Part shown: positions 38,401-45,290 of the stretch, one piece after another
Layout of the letters: each line of letters begins with the position of its first letter
How positions within the stretch are numbered: the first letter of the stretch is position 1
Origin: Symbiodinium natans
Taxonomy: Eukaryota > Sar > Dinophyceae > Suessiales > Symbiodiniaceae
Length of the DNA: 64,000 bases
Reading direction: 5' to 3'
Assembly (NCBI GenBank): GCA_905221605.1
Contig: CAJNDS010000846.1
Span: 727,501-791,500 of the forward strand
Notes under the pieces: model-generated
The model's database searches: none
What the model saw: only the letters and a program-made list of their open reading frames with translations
Told to the model about the DNA's origin: nothing
Translations under genes and position numbers: made by a program

Positions 38401-39072
38401 TATAGGATTCAGGGCCAACCGACCCCGCGGTGGTCAGCGTGCATTCTGCTTGGCCTCCGGAGGCTGTTCTGCAAGGTCGCGCTTAAGGGCATCAGGAGAA
38501 CAGTGGCCTTCAAAGTGAGATTGAAAGACGCCTAGTTCTTAAGGAGGATATAGTAGCCGTGGTGCGACGTCTCCATCAAGGGCGCGGTTCATCGCTTTGG
38601 AGCCAGAGATCACAAACTCGCCATGGTCCGGGACGAAAACGACTCCTGGGGATCTACCACTGAACCCCAAAGTTCACGCAACACGTAAGCAGCTGGATTG
38701 AGGCTCTTCTGGGTTTGCGGGGCTTCCGGGCACAATGGCACTTGTCTTTTCTGCAATCCAGGCAGCCCAATGTCCGGGAGTTCAACATCCTGCAGGCGCA
38801 GCTGATGTAACACATCCCAGCAAAGTGCAGCAACACCTCATAACGCCTGAAATACCTTTTCGACTTTAATTATTGCAGACAAAACATGAATCCTGAAATC
38901 GCGTTTCTAAGGATGAGGGAGGGTGGAGGGTTTGAGGGTTTGTGGGTTTAAGGTAATTAAGGTTTTCACTAGACCAGAGAACTGAGAAAATCGCCAATCA
39001 CCGCCTAGTGTCTGCCTCAGCTGCCCGGCCAGAAGCTGCCCGCTTTGGATTCCGGTGGCAAGCTGACCCTGC
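12303..39072 (-). CDS. DIS3: Exosome ribonuclease DIS3/RRP44, split gene of at least 36 exons
   Basis: DIS3/RRP44 is the processive 3'-5' exoribonuclease of the RNA exosome. Reading 36 small minus-strand exons in phase gives a continuous DIS3 order: cold-shock region, RNB catalytic domain, S1 start. Diagnostic pieces include IFIPADKRFPKM, LGEIGDLEVETE, FSIDPPGCEDVDDALSC (the four Asp of the RNB metal site), VHIADVTHFVKPGTALDRE, SVYLVNRRVDMLPRLL, EFMLLANRKVAE, VLRRHPPPK, MATRCMESA, YTHFTSPIRRYAD and NAQYADRTSVNFHLF. Plant RRP44 has the same IDPPGC-DIDDAL form, which separates it from DIS3L2. Exon phases agree at nearly every junction. Donors in my model: 5 GT, 22 GC, 8 GA. The N-terminal PIN domain and start codon were not found. 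The gene spans about 27 kb; one intron holds a whole retroelement. Exon groups are listed separately. Confidence 0.93.
12990..13690. other. Intron segment of unusual composition, possible element remnant
   Basis: Most of this stretch lies in the DIS3 intron between exons 32 and 33. It lacks telomere-like heptamers and is rich in motifs such as GCACGAAGCGAAG and CACGCAAGAGCGCGAC. Both strands hold long open frames (140 codons plus from 12,954; 166 codons minus to 13,172), but neither resembles a known family. The plus frame is antisense to a confirmed DIS3 exon, so it is not a gene. A degraded mobile element is one explanation. Confidence 0.3.
14519..14798 (-). repeat. 3' terminal direct repeat of the retroelement
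   Basis: Second copy of the terminal repeat, starting 30 nt after the reverse transcriptase stop codon. It carries the same two hairpins. Its outer edge (14,487-14,520) is a CA/TG microsatellite. No target-site duplication could be told apart from the microsatellite itself. No canonical hammerhead core (CTGATGA..GAAA) is visible, unlike many Penelope-like elements. Confidence 0.93.
14829..17615 (-). CDS. Reverse transcriptase of the retroelement, 928 codons
   Basis: RT motifs in order: a fingers region near residues 583-615 (PRAFIFLKKKKQY..ARSIIS), motif A at ~663-675 (VCDDLVGFFNSLP), motif B at ~756-773 (CFRQRRGSPIGNQISP) and motif C at ~806-812 (RYVDNRF). The context RYVD and the short FFNSLP after motif A resemble Penelope-like RTs; the usual YVDD is YVDN here. 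A C-x-C..GH pattern (FCNCQEVL..DGHVAS) lies near 401-420. Residues ~33-51 are strongly hydrophobic (FGLFFAGVLFLLLLF), odd for an RT. No endonuclease is seen at either end. The frame has no ATG at its start (it opens with TTG after an in-frame TGA), so it is either read through from ORF2 or starts internally, for example at Met 35. Confidence 0.92.
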   Translation of the reverse strand: MASEPADFERLKVQLYALLKFLRYAPAFGTSTLTMFGLFFAGVLFLLLLFRSKKIVRQLQIWKDRLRQCGVGPETYRGNAFTSSHVVYVRIPMLAVTRKGLVSSTSHPESCKNAVKNSLFYVGSTTTTLACRDANRYRKFKQLFDSTAVQAEPSVRYWFHQASFFHYLSLALFPCSCKMIARVCENVFLQMWRPGLNYPQTNKLIFQSGGVKEVHLMKKHDFVQKRVGKRLFLKLRRRMKCVSMHFQSVQARLTLNREEAWMILHDLATHDGRAWDMQRSLGSNKWSHDHVYALYKLAANLEEPFRSRVRNRLAAVLKFRQQDVPKRNQPLVVPFLAHSKFPTFVVRWLRDVRSQFQDVLLPFHLPSKTVVEGRHQSVARLLFSFKEWFQKFESFPGESFCNCQEVLRQHPELETVDGHVASPAERLSMSTHLKKFVGYSAKTMVFPSKVLLLKVTLKVVQTWARIHKFPVREIKVQWERFVEEQWPMHLHAASHRFTFQDACRVKQHLRHVVCHSRDHAYQQVMVYCPDLFHKGVRATFEDQDVYEELPYLPQVYRQSDAKQVPSSLVRRNPWGFKLDAPMPRAFIFLKKKKQYQSARSIISYRKSMLAPALKVASLVLCEVTKEVFPETFGRLSLNKWWPSLHGYMRDIVIPWRDVTEFEVVCDDLVGFFNSLPVERIQQAVELAFLQYFQKRPCADSDAFVFTVNDRQKFSEGRVLRGKARVFRSAVMRQISAGDVKQIVALSFRFSKFTIMGRCFRQRRGSPIGNQISPALCDLTVSVEEAMWIASFDVAKRSWKAMCWFGRYVDNRFLVFPRDFLQSHAFQSLVSPNFYRDPVCLEACDAGDVLGCVVDVEAATVEFRIPNETWQYRPVNSAGSRRVNLAGYRSRTCLIKRQSFPKSVVQKQLRELAGMYTRFGFTDDDLKRA
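17616..17621 (-). other. Single in-frame UGA between Gag-like ORF2 and reverse transcriptase
   Basis: ORF2 and the RT are in exactly the same frame: CAG-TGA-GCA-TTG-GCG. Removing this one stop would give a single 1,282-residue product. It could be a readthrough (recoding) signal or a recent nonsense change; the next base is G, not the CUA of the best-known leaky UGA context. Confidence 0.9.
17619..18680 (-). CDS. Retroelement ORF2, 353 residues, Gag-like with coiled coil and SAP-like end
   Basis: Starts at ATG 18,680, seven codons after an in-frame TAG. N-terminus is Arg/Ser/Pro-rich (RLRHEYPSPRSPVPRRRS). A short coiled coil lies near residues 205-225 (IRQLEAQIAELKSQ), followed by a bipartite basic patch (KRMQNDDASM..NKRQRLSG) that looks like a nuclear import signal. 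The last ~45 residues (LREIASAWGLPVQL..KDLVRVIVAA) resemble a SAP DNA/RNA-binding motif. Coiled coil plus basic region is what Gag-like ORF1 proteins of non-LTR and Penelope-type elements show. It ends in TGA directly in frame with the reverse transcriptase. Confidence 0.8.
   Translation of the reverse strand: MSLLRSSRLRHEYPSPRSPVPRRRSPREEELDAFSPHGKKSHSLDLPGDFQPTRDCHDSRVIGGRKLFKTVQATQWSREWGLAGKRLEDISLHELTWLGWENWGLRSLSAGCHTSLVFARSVREGQCMDIFQRELRARHIDIESAAIQWAQHENQVSAASASSLSREDKNEIMNKFVKWIVDQVQKWSVSAVEESQSVRIRQLEAQIAELKSQRSQGEASGGAPSKRMQNDDASMPANKRQRLSGKQGQQDQRMSADQLFNLDPPKKPLRADCPPKAGTSSVTAWVKKLPTPVQSRAVEDYKAIEPLVKTWSDDQLSSLREIASAWGLPVQLAANMANKDLVRVIVAAHHMAQ
18951..20021 (-). CDS. Retroelement ORF1, 356 residues, unknown function
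   Basis: ATG to stop, first ORF after the 5' repeat. The first ~135 residues are disordered, Pro/Ser/Lys/Arg-rich, with the basic patch RRRRSEE and GHKRSRAQQ, suggesting nuclear or nucleic-acid binding. A more ordered part follows (residues ~135-350): LPAVERFVRYTEGFVNEEF, several Cys (CPEF, CRKMRRC, LCEA, CDLQNRRWC) and a Trp-rich stretch. No zinc-knuckle spacing or known domain is recognised. It is in the same frame as ORF2 but separated from it by several stops and 270 nt. Confidence 0.75.
   Translation of the reverse strand: MSFSNGLPVPPVPGDWSDLPAWARKHDPYRGIPVLTTSKASSVAAPQSLSKRTHLHDDRAVFVAKGTPQINLQGLRRRRSEEIEENNGHKRSRAQQPASKAPPPKKQVVQMNLNALPGKTFELPAVERFVRYTEGFVNEEFWAVKKHLEAMSPMEDLGMKLSAKNVCLLTSFLAAAKFSVSDVATNFQVLNHRDRRVWIVPLKNMWKPPFGCPEFLAQRGWRSHLFAHGSDESGILDVLQCRKMRRCSASDEEDRKVGFFLCEATSDVGKGMWAILRCWSSKQNQAGVVIVGTAVNREIRQARKSGQTRDERQECLRADVVCDLQNRRWCVNPEVACVGQGLQLYRAKLKAREDLR
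20580..20859 (-). repeat. 5' terminal direct repeat of the retroelement
   Basis: Aligns with 14,519-14,798 at a constant offset of 6,061 nt; mismatches in the first 270 nt only at 14,616/20,677 and 14,683/20,744. It contains a perfect 8-bp hairpin (AGGGGTGG / CCACCCCT, 4-nt loop) and a GGCACCT / AGGTGCC stem. Its outer edge is a (CA)n run. It should hold the promoter of the element. Confidence 0.93.
20860..21165. other. Rest of the host intron beyond the retroelement
   Basis: Between the element's outer CA run and DIS3 exon 31. It holds a short GC-rich segment with a GGTACC core (about 21,052-21,111) of the palindromic type and no exon that I can see. Confidence 0.5.
22199..27268 (-). CDS. 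DIS3: DIS3 exons 19-29: second half of the RNB domain
   Basis: Exons: 27268-27224 (AQERLDSDPTEDQSE), 26302-26240 (AVRNLWHLAQKLRNQR), 25452-25412 (DGALSLESTEMKF), 25200-25151 (FDFEKAIPNQKEHHET), 24944-24904 (YDTNRLIE), 24749-24714 (EFMLLANRKVAE), 24256-24229 (VLRRHPPPK), 22970-22915 (LQNSLEHVDKPDDPFFN), 22776-22735 (MATRCMESA), 22498-22447 (YFCTGMEKKEEWAHFGL) and 22252-22199 (YTHFTSPIRRYADV). The conserved SPIRRYAD arginines that grip RNA are present. Phases agree except before 24,256, where one small exon is probably missing (between 24,260 and 24,713), and a stretch equivalent to the GxxLDTSSS segment was not placed with confidence (23.4 kb). Confidence 0.92.
24528..24893. repeat. CCCTAAA array (24,528-24,675) and TTTAGGG array (24,806-24,893)
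   Basis: About 20 near-perfect CCCTAAA units lie 39 nt past the donor of DIS3 exon 24,714-24,749; a TTTAGGG array lies between that exon and exon 24,904-24,944. Confidence 0.97.
25505..25730. repeat. TTTAGGG array, about 30 copies
   Basis: Starts 53 nt upstream (coding sense) of DIS3 exon 25,412-25,452. On the coding strand it reads CCCTAAA. The same intron has the opposite array (26,180-26,212) next to its donor. Confidence 0.97.
26415..26490. repeat. Palindromic element in a DIS3 intron
   Basis: Arms TCTTAGTAGGGA and TCCCTACTAAGA (12 bp). The right part (CTCATTCCCTCATTCCCTA..) recurs almost unchanged at 29,969-30,002 in another DIS3 intron, so this is a family rather than a chance hairpin. 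Confidence 0.75.
28093..30698 (-). CDS. DIS3: DIS3 exons 13-18: catalytic core of the RNB domain
   Basis: Exons: 30698-30634 (CEDVDDALSCEQLANGNFRV), 30084-30028 (VHIADVTHFVKPGTALDRE), 29712-29668 (AAERSTSVYLVNRRV), 29347-29291 (DMLPRLLTTDICSLRFDGK), 29085-29014 (LTFSAIMELTPDAEVVSV..) and 28131-28093 (VIRSRGALSYKE). The DVDD cluster supplies three of the conserved Asp. Five of the six donors are GC and one is GT. Intron lengths are about 205-880 nt and contain telomere-like arrays and palindromic elements. Confidence 0.95.
28184..28255. repeat. Palindromic element in a DIS3 intron
   Basis: Arms ATATGGGGGTTTACGA (28,184-28,199) and TCGTCAACCCCCATAT (28,240-28,255) match at 15 of 16 positions. 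The centre carries an AAGGTACCCC core seen in the other palindromes. It ends just beyond the acceptor side of exon 28,093-28,131. Confidence 0.8.
28561..28802. repeat. TTTAGGG array, about 34 copies
   Basis: The most uniform array in the window, inside the DIS3 intron between exons 29,014 and 28,131, followed by a degenerate palindromic stretch (28,805-28,930). Confidence 0.97.
30128..30212. repeat. Palindromic element in a DIS3 intron
   Basis: Arms CCCAAAGGCTCCCATGTAG (30,128-30,146) and CTACATAGGAGCCTCTGGG (30,194-30,212), 17 of 19 paired. It lies 44 nt beyond the acceptor side of exon 30,028-30,084. Confidence 0.8.
30518..30614. repeat. TTTAGGG array
   Basis: Begins 20 nt after the donor of DIS3 exon 30,634-30,698 in coding sense. 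It is one of the exceptions to the usual polarity, reading CCCTAAA after the donor. Confidence 0.95.
31150..32270. repeat. Field of scrambled GGGTTTAAA / CCTATAGGG motifs
   Basis: AT-richer than the surroundings. It is built from short variants such as CCCTATAGGGTTTAAA, CTTTAAACC and GGGTTTAAGG in both orientations, many of them self-complementary. It looks like a diverged relative of the telomere-type heptamer array rather than coding DNA. Confidence 0.75.
32337..32650. repeat. Poly-G block of about 315 nt
   Basis: Nearly uninterrupted G with isolated A (AGGGG units), preceded by GGAGC repeats. It is the source of long poly-Pro open frames on the minus strand, which are not genes. Its true length is likely to be unreliable in any assembly. 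Confidence 0.9.
33342..34757 (-). CDS. DIS3: DIS3 exons 9-12: second cold-shock region into the RNB domain
   Basis: Exons: 34757-34680 (SRSLGEIGDLEVETE), 34134-34098 (LEYNVNDAPFTE), 33719-33662 (EVLECLPPEDFMVSEDEIR) and 33389-33342 (RTDFRDVCVFSIDPP). Phases join exactly: AT|G, GAG|GAA, G|GT, G|GC. Two donors are GA (34,679 and 34,097). The introns on both sides of 34,680-34,757 carry opposite-facing telomere-like arrays. The final exon carries the first metal-binding Asp of the RNB site. Confidence 0.92.
35531..39072 (-). CDS. DIS3: DIS3 exons 1-8: end of PIN linker and cold-shock domains
   Basis: Exons: 39072-39005 (QLATGIQSGQLLAGQL, matching the LxxGIxxGxYxQG region), 38645-38566 (VVFVPDHGEF..SKAMNRALDGDV, matching the NRAVHGD motif), 37950-37855 (GGDVLVMMGKPAARIV, an insertion I do not recognise), 37174-37129 (VGGTVYAIDDMEDAA), 37052-37000 (MLPESQKWKK, matching ELLPESxW), 36188-36134 (IFIPADKRFPKM), 35670-35615 (MTFIEVRSKNIE) and 35565-35531 (DQRLTVVVNTW). 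The intron between the last two is only 49 nt. Exons 3 and 4 are the least certain. An alternative join of exons 6 and 7 (donor at AAG|GA near 36,122, acceptor at 35,635) also keeps frame. Confidence 0.75.
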
Positions 39073-39079
39073 CTGGCAC

Positions 39080-40173
39080 GCAAATGCAAGATGCGATCCC
39101 CCAACTTTTTCGCCTTTTCTAGAAATCCGCTCCAGCAGCAATATGCACATTAATACACATATTATATAAATATATGCATGCACGTGTGCATGTATGTGCG
39201 TGTTCCCTCACGCAACAGAACACGTGTCATGCACAAAAAACATGCACGGGAAATCTCAGTTGAAATTGCGGTGGAATTTCAGAAGTCTTGAGCCGCCTGT
39301 GGAAATCTTTCACGATCAATTCGTCTCTGCTTTCTATTTTCGCACCTTGAGACCTCGCGCAAACAACTGGGCGCACAAAACTTCGCGTCTGCGAACTCCG
39401 CAGAATAGCTTTCACGAAAGCACTCCAAGCCTCTAAGATCTAAACCCTTAACATCCCTTAACCATAAGCCCTAAACACCTGAACCCTAGAACAGTCGAGA
39501 AAATTTTCTCAGCGAGCAGCAGCAAGCTTTTCAAACTACCGCACGATGCAGGCGTGACAGCGCGGGGTGGTGTCTGCGTTGTACTGTACCTAGAACTGGG
39601 TGATGGTGCTCTGGCCCTCCAACAAGGTTGCCCGCAAGCTCGCACAAGAGGACTTTGGCAGTCTCCACGAGCTTGAGCAGCTTTTATGTTGCATCTTTAC
39701 CCTCCGAATGAAATTCACAACGTTGCTATCAGCGCTACTCTCTGAAGCCTCTTTTGGGCAAGCATACTGCGCAAGCAAGCATGTTCGTAACGAGTTGCCA
39801 TGCTCGCACTCAGATGTCACATGTGCTGATGAGAACCACTTTCGCAAAAAGGAGATGAAGCTTCTAGACAGAATAAATAGCACATTCTTTCCCGACTTTC
39901 GCTCTGCGGCAAGCCGCGCGTAACAGAAGGGGGAGCTCATCCCTGAACCCGAAAACCAAACCCGTTCTGGCCGGCTCGATTCAAGATTGGGTGGGCACAG
40001 TGCATGCCACCTGCGCCTGTATAGACATCATTCAGGTTTCACATCCCCAACCTCAAGCTGATCAGCATTACGTCATAGAATCTCCTACTTCCCAAAAAGA
40101 GCTCCCCGAGTTCCTGGGAACCTGATTAAGAGCTGGCGGTCCCTCGACTACCAGGCAAACTGAACTGAAAGAC
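39080..40173. other. Stretch without a recognised exon, upstream of DIS3
   Basis: This is where the DIS3 PIN domain would be expected, but no PIN motif (DTN, NDRNDRAI) was found on the minus strand. Both strands of 39,590-39,940 are open for over 100 codons without family resemblance. Confidence 0.4.
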
Positions 40174-43100
40174 TAGGTGGCTTTCCCTTGTGTCCGCTTT
40201 GTGGGCGTGATGTCTGTGCTCGTAGAACGTTGACAGCAGTCCTTGAAACTCACGGTCCGTGTTGCGGGAAATGCTTTGCTTGAACAGGTCACGAAACGAA
40301 AGCTCACAAACCCCATAACCCCTTCAGCACACCGGGCCTCCAGTGGCTCGGGAAGGGCTTGAAGACGACTTCCTTCAGGTGGCCGAAGCTGCAACTCCAG
40401 ACCCAAGAGCCTTCTCTATCGACCCAAATGATTTATAAAAAAAAAGAGCCCAAAGCCGAAAAGAGCCCAAAGCCGGAAATGGTTCTGTGAGCACAGTATA
40501 CCTGGGCCTGACACAGCCGAGGCGACCGAAGACCTCAACACCACCCCGAAACCTGCAATAGACGCAGGGGGGGGTCCTCCTTCCCGCTTTCGGAAGCTTC
40601 AAAGGGCACTTCCTCTTCCGCCTCCTGCACAATTGAGACAAGATGCACAATAACGGCGGCTCTTTTGTAGCAGCTAGTCGGCGGCAAGCACAATCGAACG
40701 CACAAAAAGGGCTAGCACTAGTCGCTACCACTAGTCGCTCGTTCCAGGAAGGTCCACTCAACAGCACCACGTTCAAGACCTTGAAACCTCACAGACTGCA
40801 GCGGTCCGAGCGGGGGTCTTTAAATTATATGCAGTACAAGTACACTATGGTTATCTCAGTCCAGATGTCTTATACACTGTCTTACACTTGACGTTCCTTC
40901 CCCCGAAAGCGCCCTACAAGTAGATCCTATAATCCCCAAACCCTAAACGCCAACCCTCTCAACCAGAAACCCTAAACCCTAAACCCTAAACCCTAGACCC
41001 TAGACCCTAAACCCAAACCCCAAACCCTAGACCCTAAACCCTAACAGGGCTTTCGGATGCCTTTACACTGGGCGCAGAAGGAGCCTCTGCGCCGGGCTCT
41101 TCTGTGGGCTGTGGGGGCTGGCGCCGGCGAGTCCTTCGCCTTGCGGTTTAGGGTTTAGGGTTTTAGATTCATAGGGTTTAGGGTTTAGAGTTTAGGGTTT
41201 CGGGTTTAGGGTTTATAGTTTAGGGTTTGTAAGGGTTTAGGGTTTAGGGCATTCGGGATTCGGGTGCAGGATTCTTGGGTAGGAGCTTTAAGGCTTGCAT
41301 GCTTTGCAGGGCTTCTAGGGCTTCTAGAGGTAAACGACCCCGCAAAGGGATTAGGTTTAGGGTTCAGGGTTAGCTGGGGGACTCTTATTTAGAGCCATCC
41401 CATCATTTCTTTCTTCCTGCGGGCCTTGCCAGAACATTGGCAAATCGGTGGTGGCATCGCTTCCACTCTGAACCCTCAAATCCCCCGAAACCTTCAGACT
41501 TTGTTCAGCCAAAACCCTCAAACCTGACTGAACCGTCAAGAGCTGGTACAACCTTAAACCCTCAACCGTAAACCCTAAACCCTGAACCCTGAACCCTAAA
41601 CCCTAAACCCTAAACCCTAAAACCCTAAAACCCTAAACCCCAACCCCCTAACCCCCCCCCCCCTTCGGGCTCACCTCCTCGCACGGCTCTTGGCCTGAGG
41701 GGCCTCGCCAGTTTAGGGTTTAGGGTTCAGGGTTTTAGGTTATAGGGTGTTTGGGTCTTCTTTTGGGTCTTTTTGTGGGTGGTTCTGTTTGCGTTGTCAA
41801 AAAGTGTGCACTGTCAGTTCTAAAGGGGATTACAGTATCCCAAACAGTTTAAAGTTACTAAGACTCGTGTCGACACTTAGAACCCTAACCTTAGAACCTT
41901 AGAATCCTAACCCTCTTAACCCTAAACCCTAAACGCCTTGAGACCTTTGGAATCCCGCAGGACTCCTCGCGGGAAACCCTAACCCCTAAACCCCAAACCC
42001 TAAACTCCTAAACCCCAAACCCTAAACCCCTAAACCCTAAACCCCTAAACTCTAAACCCCTAAACCCTAAACCCCTAAACCCTAAACCCTAAACCCTAAA
42101 CCCTAAACCCTAAACCCTAAACCCTAAACCCTAAACCCTAAACCCTAAACCCTAAACCCTAAGCCCTAACCCTCATCTCCCACATCGACCGGTGCCTCAA
42201 CAGCCGCGGTGGCCGCGAGGGCCGCGCCGGCCCCGGCTGCTGCCAGGGCCACATGGGCACGCCTGAATAAAGTAGGGGCCTGAATAGGGTCTAGGGTTTA
42301 GGGTTTAGGGTTTAGGGTCTAGGGTTTAGGGTTTAGGGTATAGGGTTCAGGGTTCAGGGTTTTAGGGTTTTATGTTTTAGGGTTTAGGGTTTAGGGGTTT
42401 AGGGTTCAGGGTTCAGGGTTCAGGGTTCAGGGTTTAGGGTTTAGGGTTTAGGGTTTAGGGTTTAGGGTTTAGGGTTTAGGGTTTAGGGTTTAGGGTTTAG
42501 GGTTTAGGGGGACGAACCCTCGCCCAACCTCAACCTCGGAGCCTGCTCCTGAACCGACTTCTACACATGGAGAGAATATCGTTGACCCATATTTGTACCC
42601 ACATGCTTCGGGCTGGCACTTGAAACCCTCTGAAAAGAAAAACCTAAACAAGAACCCTCTTGAACCACAAAAGGAAATACAAAATGACTCTGACTGAAGA
42701 AACCCGAACGGCCTCGGGCCCAATGGTTCGCAGAGTGTGGGCTGGCCGCAGGCGGGGGCGCGCCCTTCACAAGCTGCATTTGGCTTTGTTGGTGGGTCTA
42801 GGTGGTTTCGATTGCTTCAAGCATGCGATTAAAGAGCTGTAGAAATCAGAGCCCAGTGCGTAGGCTTATAGAGGGGACATAAGATGGAACCTTCAACAGA
42901 ACCTGAATACAGACGCTGAGGCGCCCCAGTCAAAGTGCACCGGTCGCTCTCATCACCTTGAAAGGAACGCTTTTCAACTCAGAAGCCGGCGTTTGAAGAG
43001 CGCCCCCCCCCCCCCCACCTCGACATCTGCTGGGAGGCGCCCTGAGCAGTGAAGCAAGGAAACCAAGGGGGGGTTGTAAGGAGTTTACGGGGGTTGAAGG

Positions 43101-43992
43101 CTGAAGGTTCAATGATTCCAGCCTAGGGACATCAAACGTACGAGCAAGCCATCGTCGCTCTCGCAGTCTCGACACTTCGCTTCGTGCGCAGCACGTAAGC
43201 CTTTCAATCACGAACACCCCCTAAACCCCAACTCCTACACCCCAAGATTGAAAACCCCAACACCCGTATGCAGCCATCCAGCCTGCCAACTGATGGCCAT
43301 CTCTGTGGAGCAGCGATCACCATGGCCAGCGTCGGCTTGCCCGCCATAACCCGACGGCTGGGCGTTGAAACGCGTCCCGGCAACTGACACCCCACACAGA
43401 CCCTCCTTTTAAGAATCTTCTGCGTAGGCTACAGAGGCGTCTTAGGTAGCCGAGGCAACAACTTAAAAGAGACTTTGGGTTGTGAAACTAAACACCGAAG
43501 CCTCATCATGGTGAGGGGGCAGATGCCCGGGATGGGTTCAGGGTCCAGGCGTTGAAGGGTGTTCTGAGGCCTGCAGAAACCCTACACTACTAGGTCTAGG
43601 GTTGTCTAGTCTACCCCTAAACCCTGAACCCCTAGACATCACCATTTCGCGGAACTTGAGTGAAGCATATCGGGCGATTGTCATCACAACCACCCTGAGG
43701 TGATCAGCGGTGAGAGGCTGCTATCAAATGCCTTGTAAGGGCTTTGTGCTGAAGAGTGAACCTGAAGAGTGAACCCACCATCTAGACCAGGAGCAAGCGT
43801 CGCACATGACTTTGGGGCCTGGTCCTGGTTCTGTGTATGAGGTCTAGGTTTGGGTGTGCTGGCTGTTCTCGCACCTCTGTTTTAATCGCAGAGGCTTTCC
43901 TATCCGCCACTCCACTCGAAACCATCGCAAACTTCTCGCTCGTCACCGTCCTTTCTGCAATCAGCTTGGAGAATGGTGTTGCGGGGAAGCAG
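40174..43992 (-). CDS. Unidentified multi-exon gene
   Basis: Minus-strand exon islands with good splice context: 43,992-43,875 (FSKLIAERTVTSEKFAMVSS), 43,694-43,643 (VVMTIARYASLKFREM), 43,357-43,283 (GYGGQADAGHGDRCSTEM), 43,200-43,138 (AYVLRTKRSVETARATM), 42,627-42,535 (GFKCQPEACGYKYGSTIF, after a TTTCTTTTCAG tract), 42,262-42,196 (Ala-rich), 41,139-41,061 (RRTRRRQPPQPTEEPGAE), 40,624-40,553 (EAEEEVPFEASESGKEDP) and 40,321-40,174 (CELSFRDLFKQSISRNTD). I recognise no domain. Low-complexity acidic, basic and Ala-rich parts suggest a large, partly disordered protein. Opposed telomere-like arrays flank several islands. Exon 43,875-43,992 also has an open plus frame, so its strand is least sure. 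Confidence 0.55.
41963..42510. repeat. Opposed telomere-like arrays around a minus-strand exon
   Basis: CCCTAAA-type units at 41,963-42,170 and TTTAGGG-type units at 42,292-42,510 bracket the island 42,180-42,262. Confidence 0.95.
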
Positions 43993-44051
43993 CTAACCCC
44001 AGCAGGGCAGTCTAACCAAAAGCCGAGGCAGGCAGGCTCTCTACGGGGATT

Positions 44052-44399
44052 TTGGAATCACCATGTCTGCACACCAGCCTGGCAGTACCCACTAGCATGC
44101 CCGAGCTCAGAAAAATCTACTTCAAGAGAAGCCCTGACCACCTTCTTGTTCGCAACCTTGTAGGGTTTTGGCAAGTACCAAGCAGCCTACACCCTCAGCC
44201 CAGAGAATCTCCTCCCCGACGGCCACGGAAATACGATACCGAGCGGGTCGATCGCGCCTGGTCGCTTACAGTTTTTTGTCAATTGCCTTCAGTGACACTG
44301 AAACCCTACGCATGCACTTTGCGGAAGCAGGACAAGAATGTCGAACAAGAAGAAAAGTTTATTCCTGCGTCTATTTCAGAAGCTTTATCTCAAGTTTGA
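44052..44399 (+). CDS. Open frame on the plus strand, uncertain
   Basis: A 115-codon frame with internal ATGs (MPELRKIYFKRSPDHLLV.. and a Lys/Glu-rich end, stop TGA) is protein-like. It conflicts with the one-directional minus layout and overlaps another plus frame (43,837-44,163). It may be a real single-exon gene or chance; I cannot decide. Confidence 0.25.
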   Translation: MESPCLHTSLAVPTSMPELRKIYFKRSPDHLLVRNLVGFWQVPSSLHPQPRESPPRRPRKYDTERVDRAWSLTVFCQLPSVTLKPYACTLRKQDKNVEQEEKFIPASISEALSQV

Positions 44400-45290
44400 T
44401 ATCAAGCTGAACAGCAACTTGCCTGTGCTTTAAAAACTGAAAGACAAACAGTTTCATGGCAGCCTATCCCAGTCCACTGCGTGCACTAGTCTCAGGCATG
44501 GGGCAGATCAGCCCGACATCGGCAGACGATGCCTGTGCAATGGAGGTTTAGGGTTTCAGGGTTTCGGGTTTGGGGTTTAGGGTTTTCTGCAGTGTCAGAG
44601 GCCCTCAGCCCGAAACTCTGAATAGTGCCAAGCCTTGCACCCTAAACCCTCTACCCTCTCACCCCATCCCCCCCTCCCCTCCCGCGAAGCCTTAACCCTG
44701 ATCTGAAAGCAAGCGACCCCGCTGACAGCCGCAAAACTACTTGCCACTACTCCTGTCCCAGGGGCGGCTGTCAGCTGCCAGGGGAATTGGAGAAGAAAGC
44801 AGGCGCAGGTAGATGGTGGACCACGAGGAGTCCTCGGATTTGCAGGGGATGCCGGGCGCAGGCCATGAGGGGCTTTGGGGGAATCCATGCTCCATGAAAC
44901 GGGCTCCAAAAGGATGACAGTGTCCCTACGTACATCCTGCTCCGCTAGCAAGGCCAGAAATAGCAAAAGGACTGAGCCTGAAAGGGCAACAGCCTCTGAA
45001 AGGGCACCAGCCTAAACCCTAAACCCCCAAACCTTAAACCCTCAATTCAAACCCTGGCCCTAAACCCTAAACCCTAAGCCCCCCTAAACCCCCAAGCCCT
45101 GAAATCCTGTGCCCCGAACCCTAAACTGCTCTGAAGGCGCGGAGTTGGGCCCGCTGTGAGCTTTCAGGACATCGATGCCTCAGCTGGAGAGCTTTCGCTA
45201 CTTTTTCGGGAATTACGGGGTTTCAGCCTTGGGTTTTGTGGAGGTTTGGGGTTTGGGGTTTAGGGTTTGGAGCACAATTACCTGACCTAC

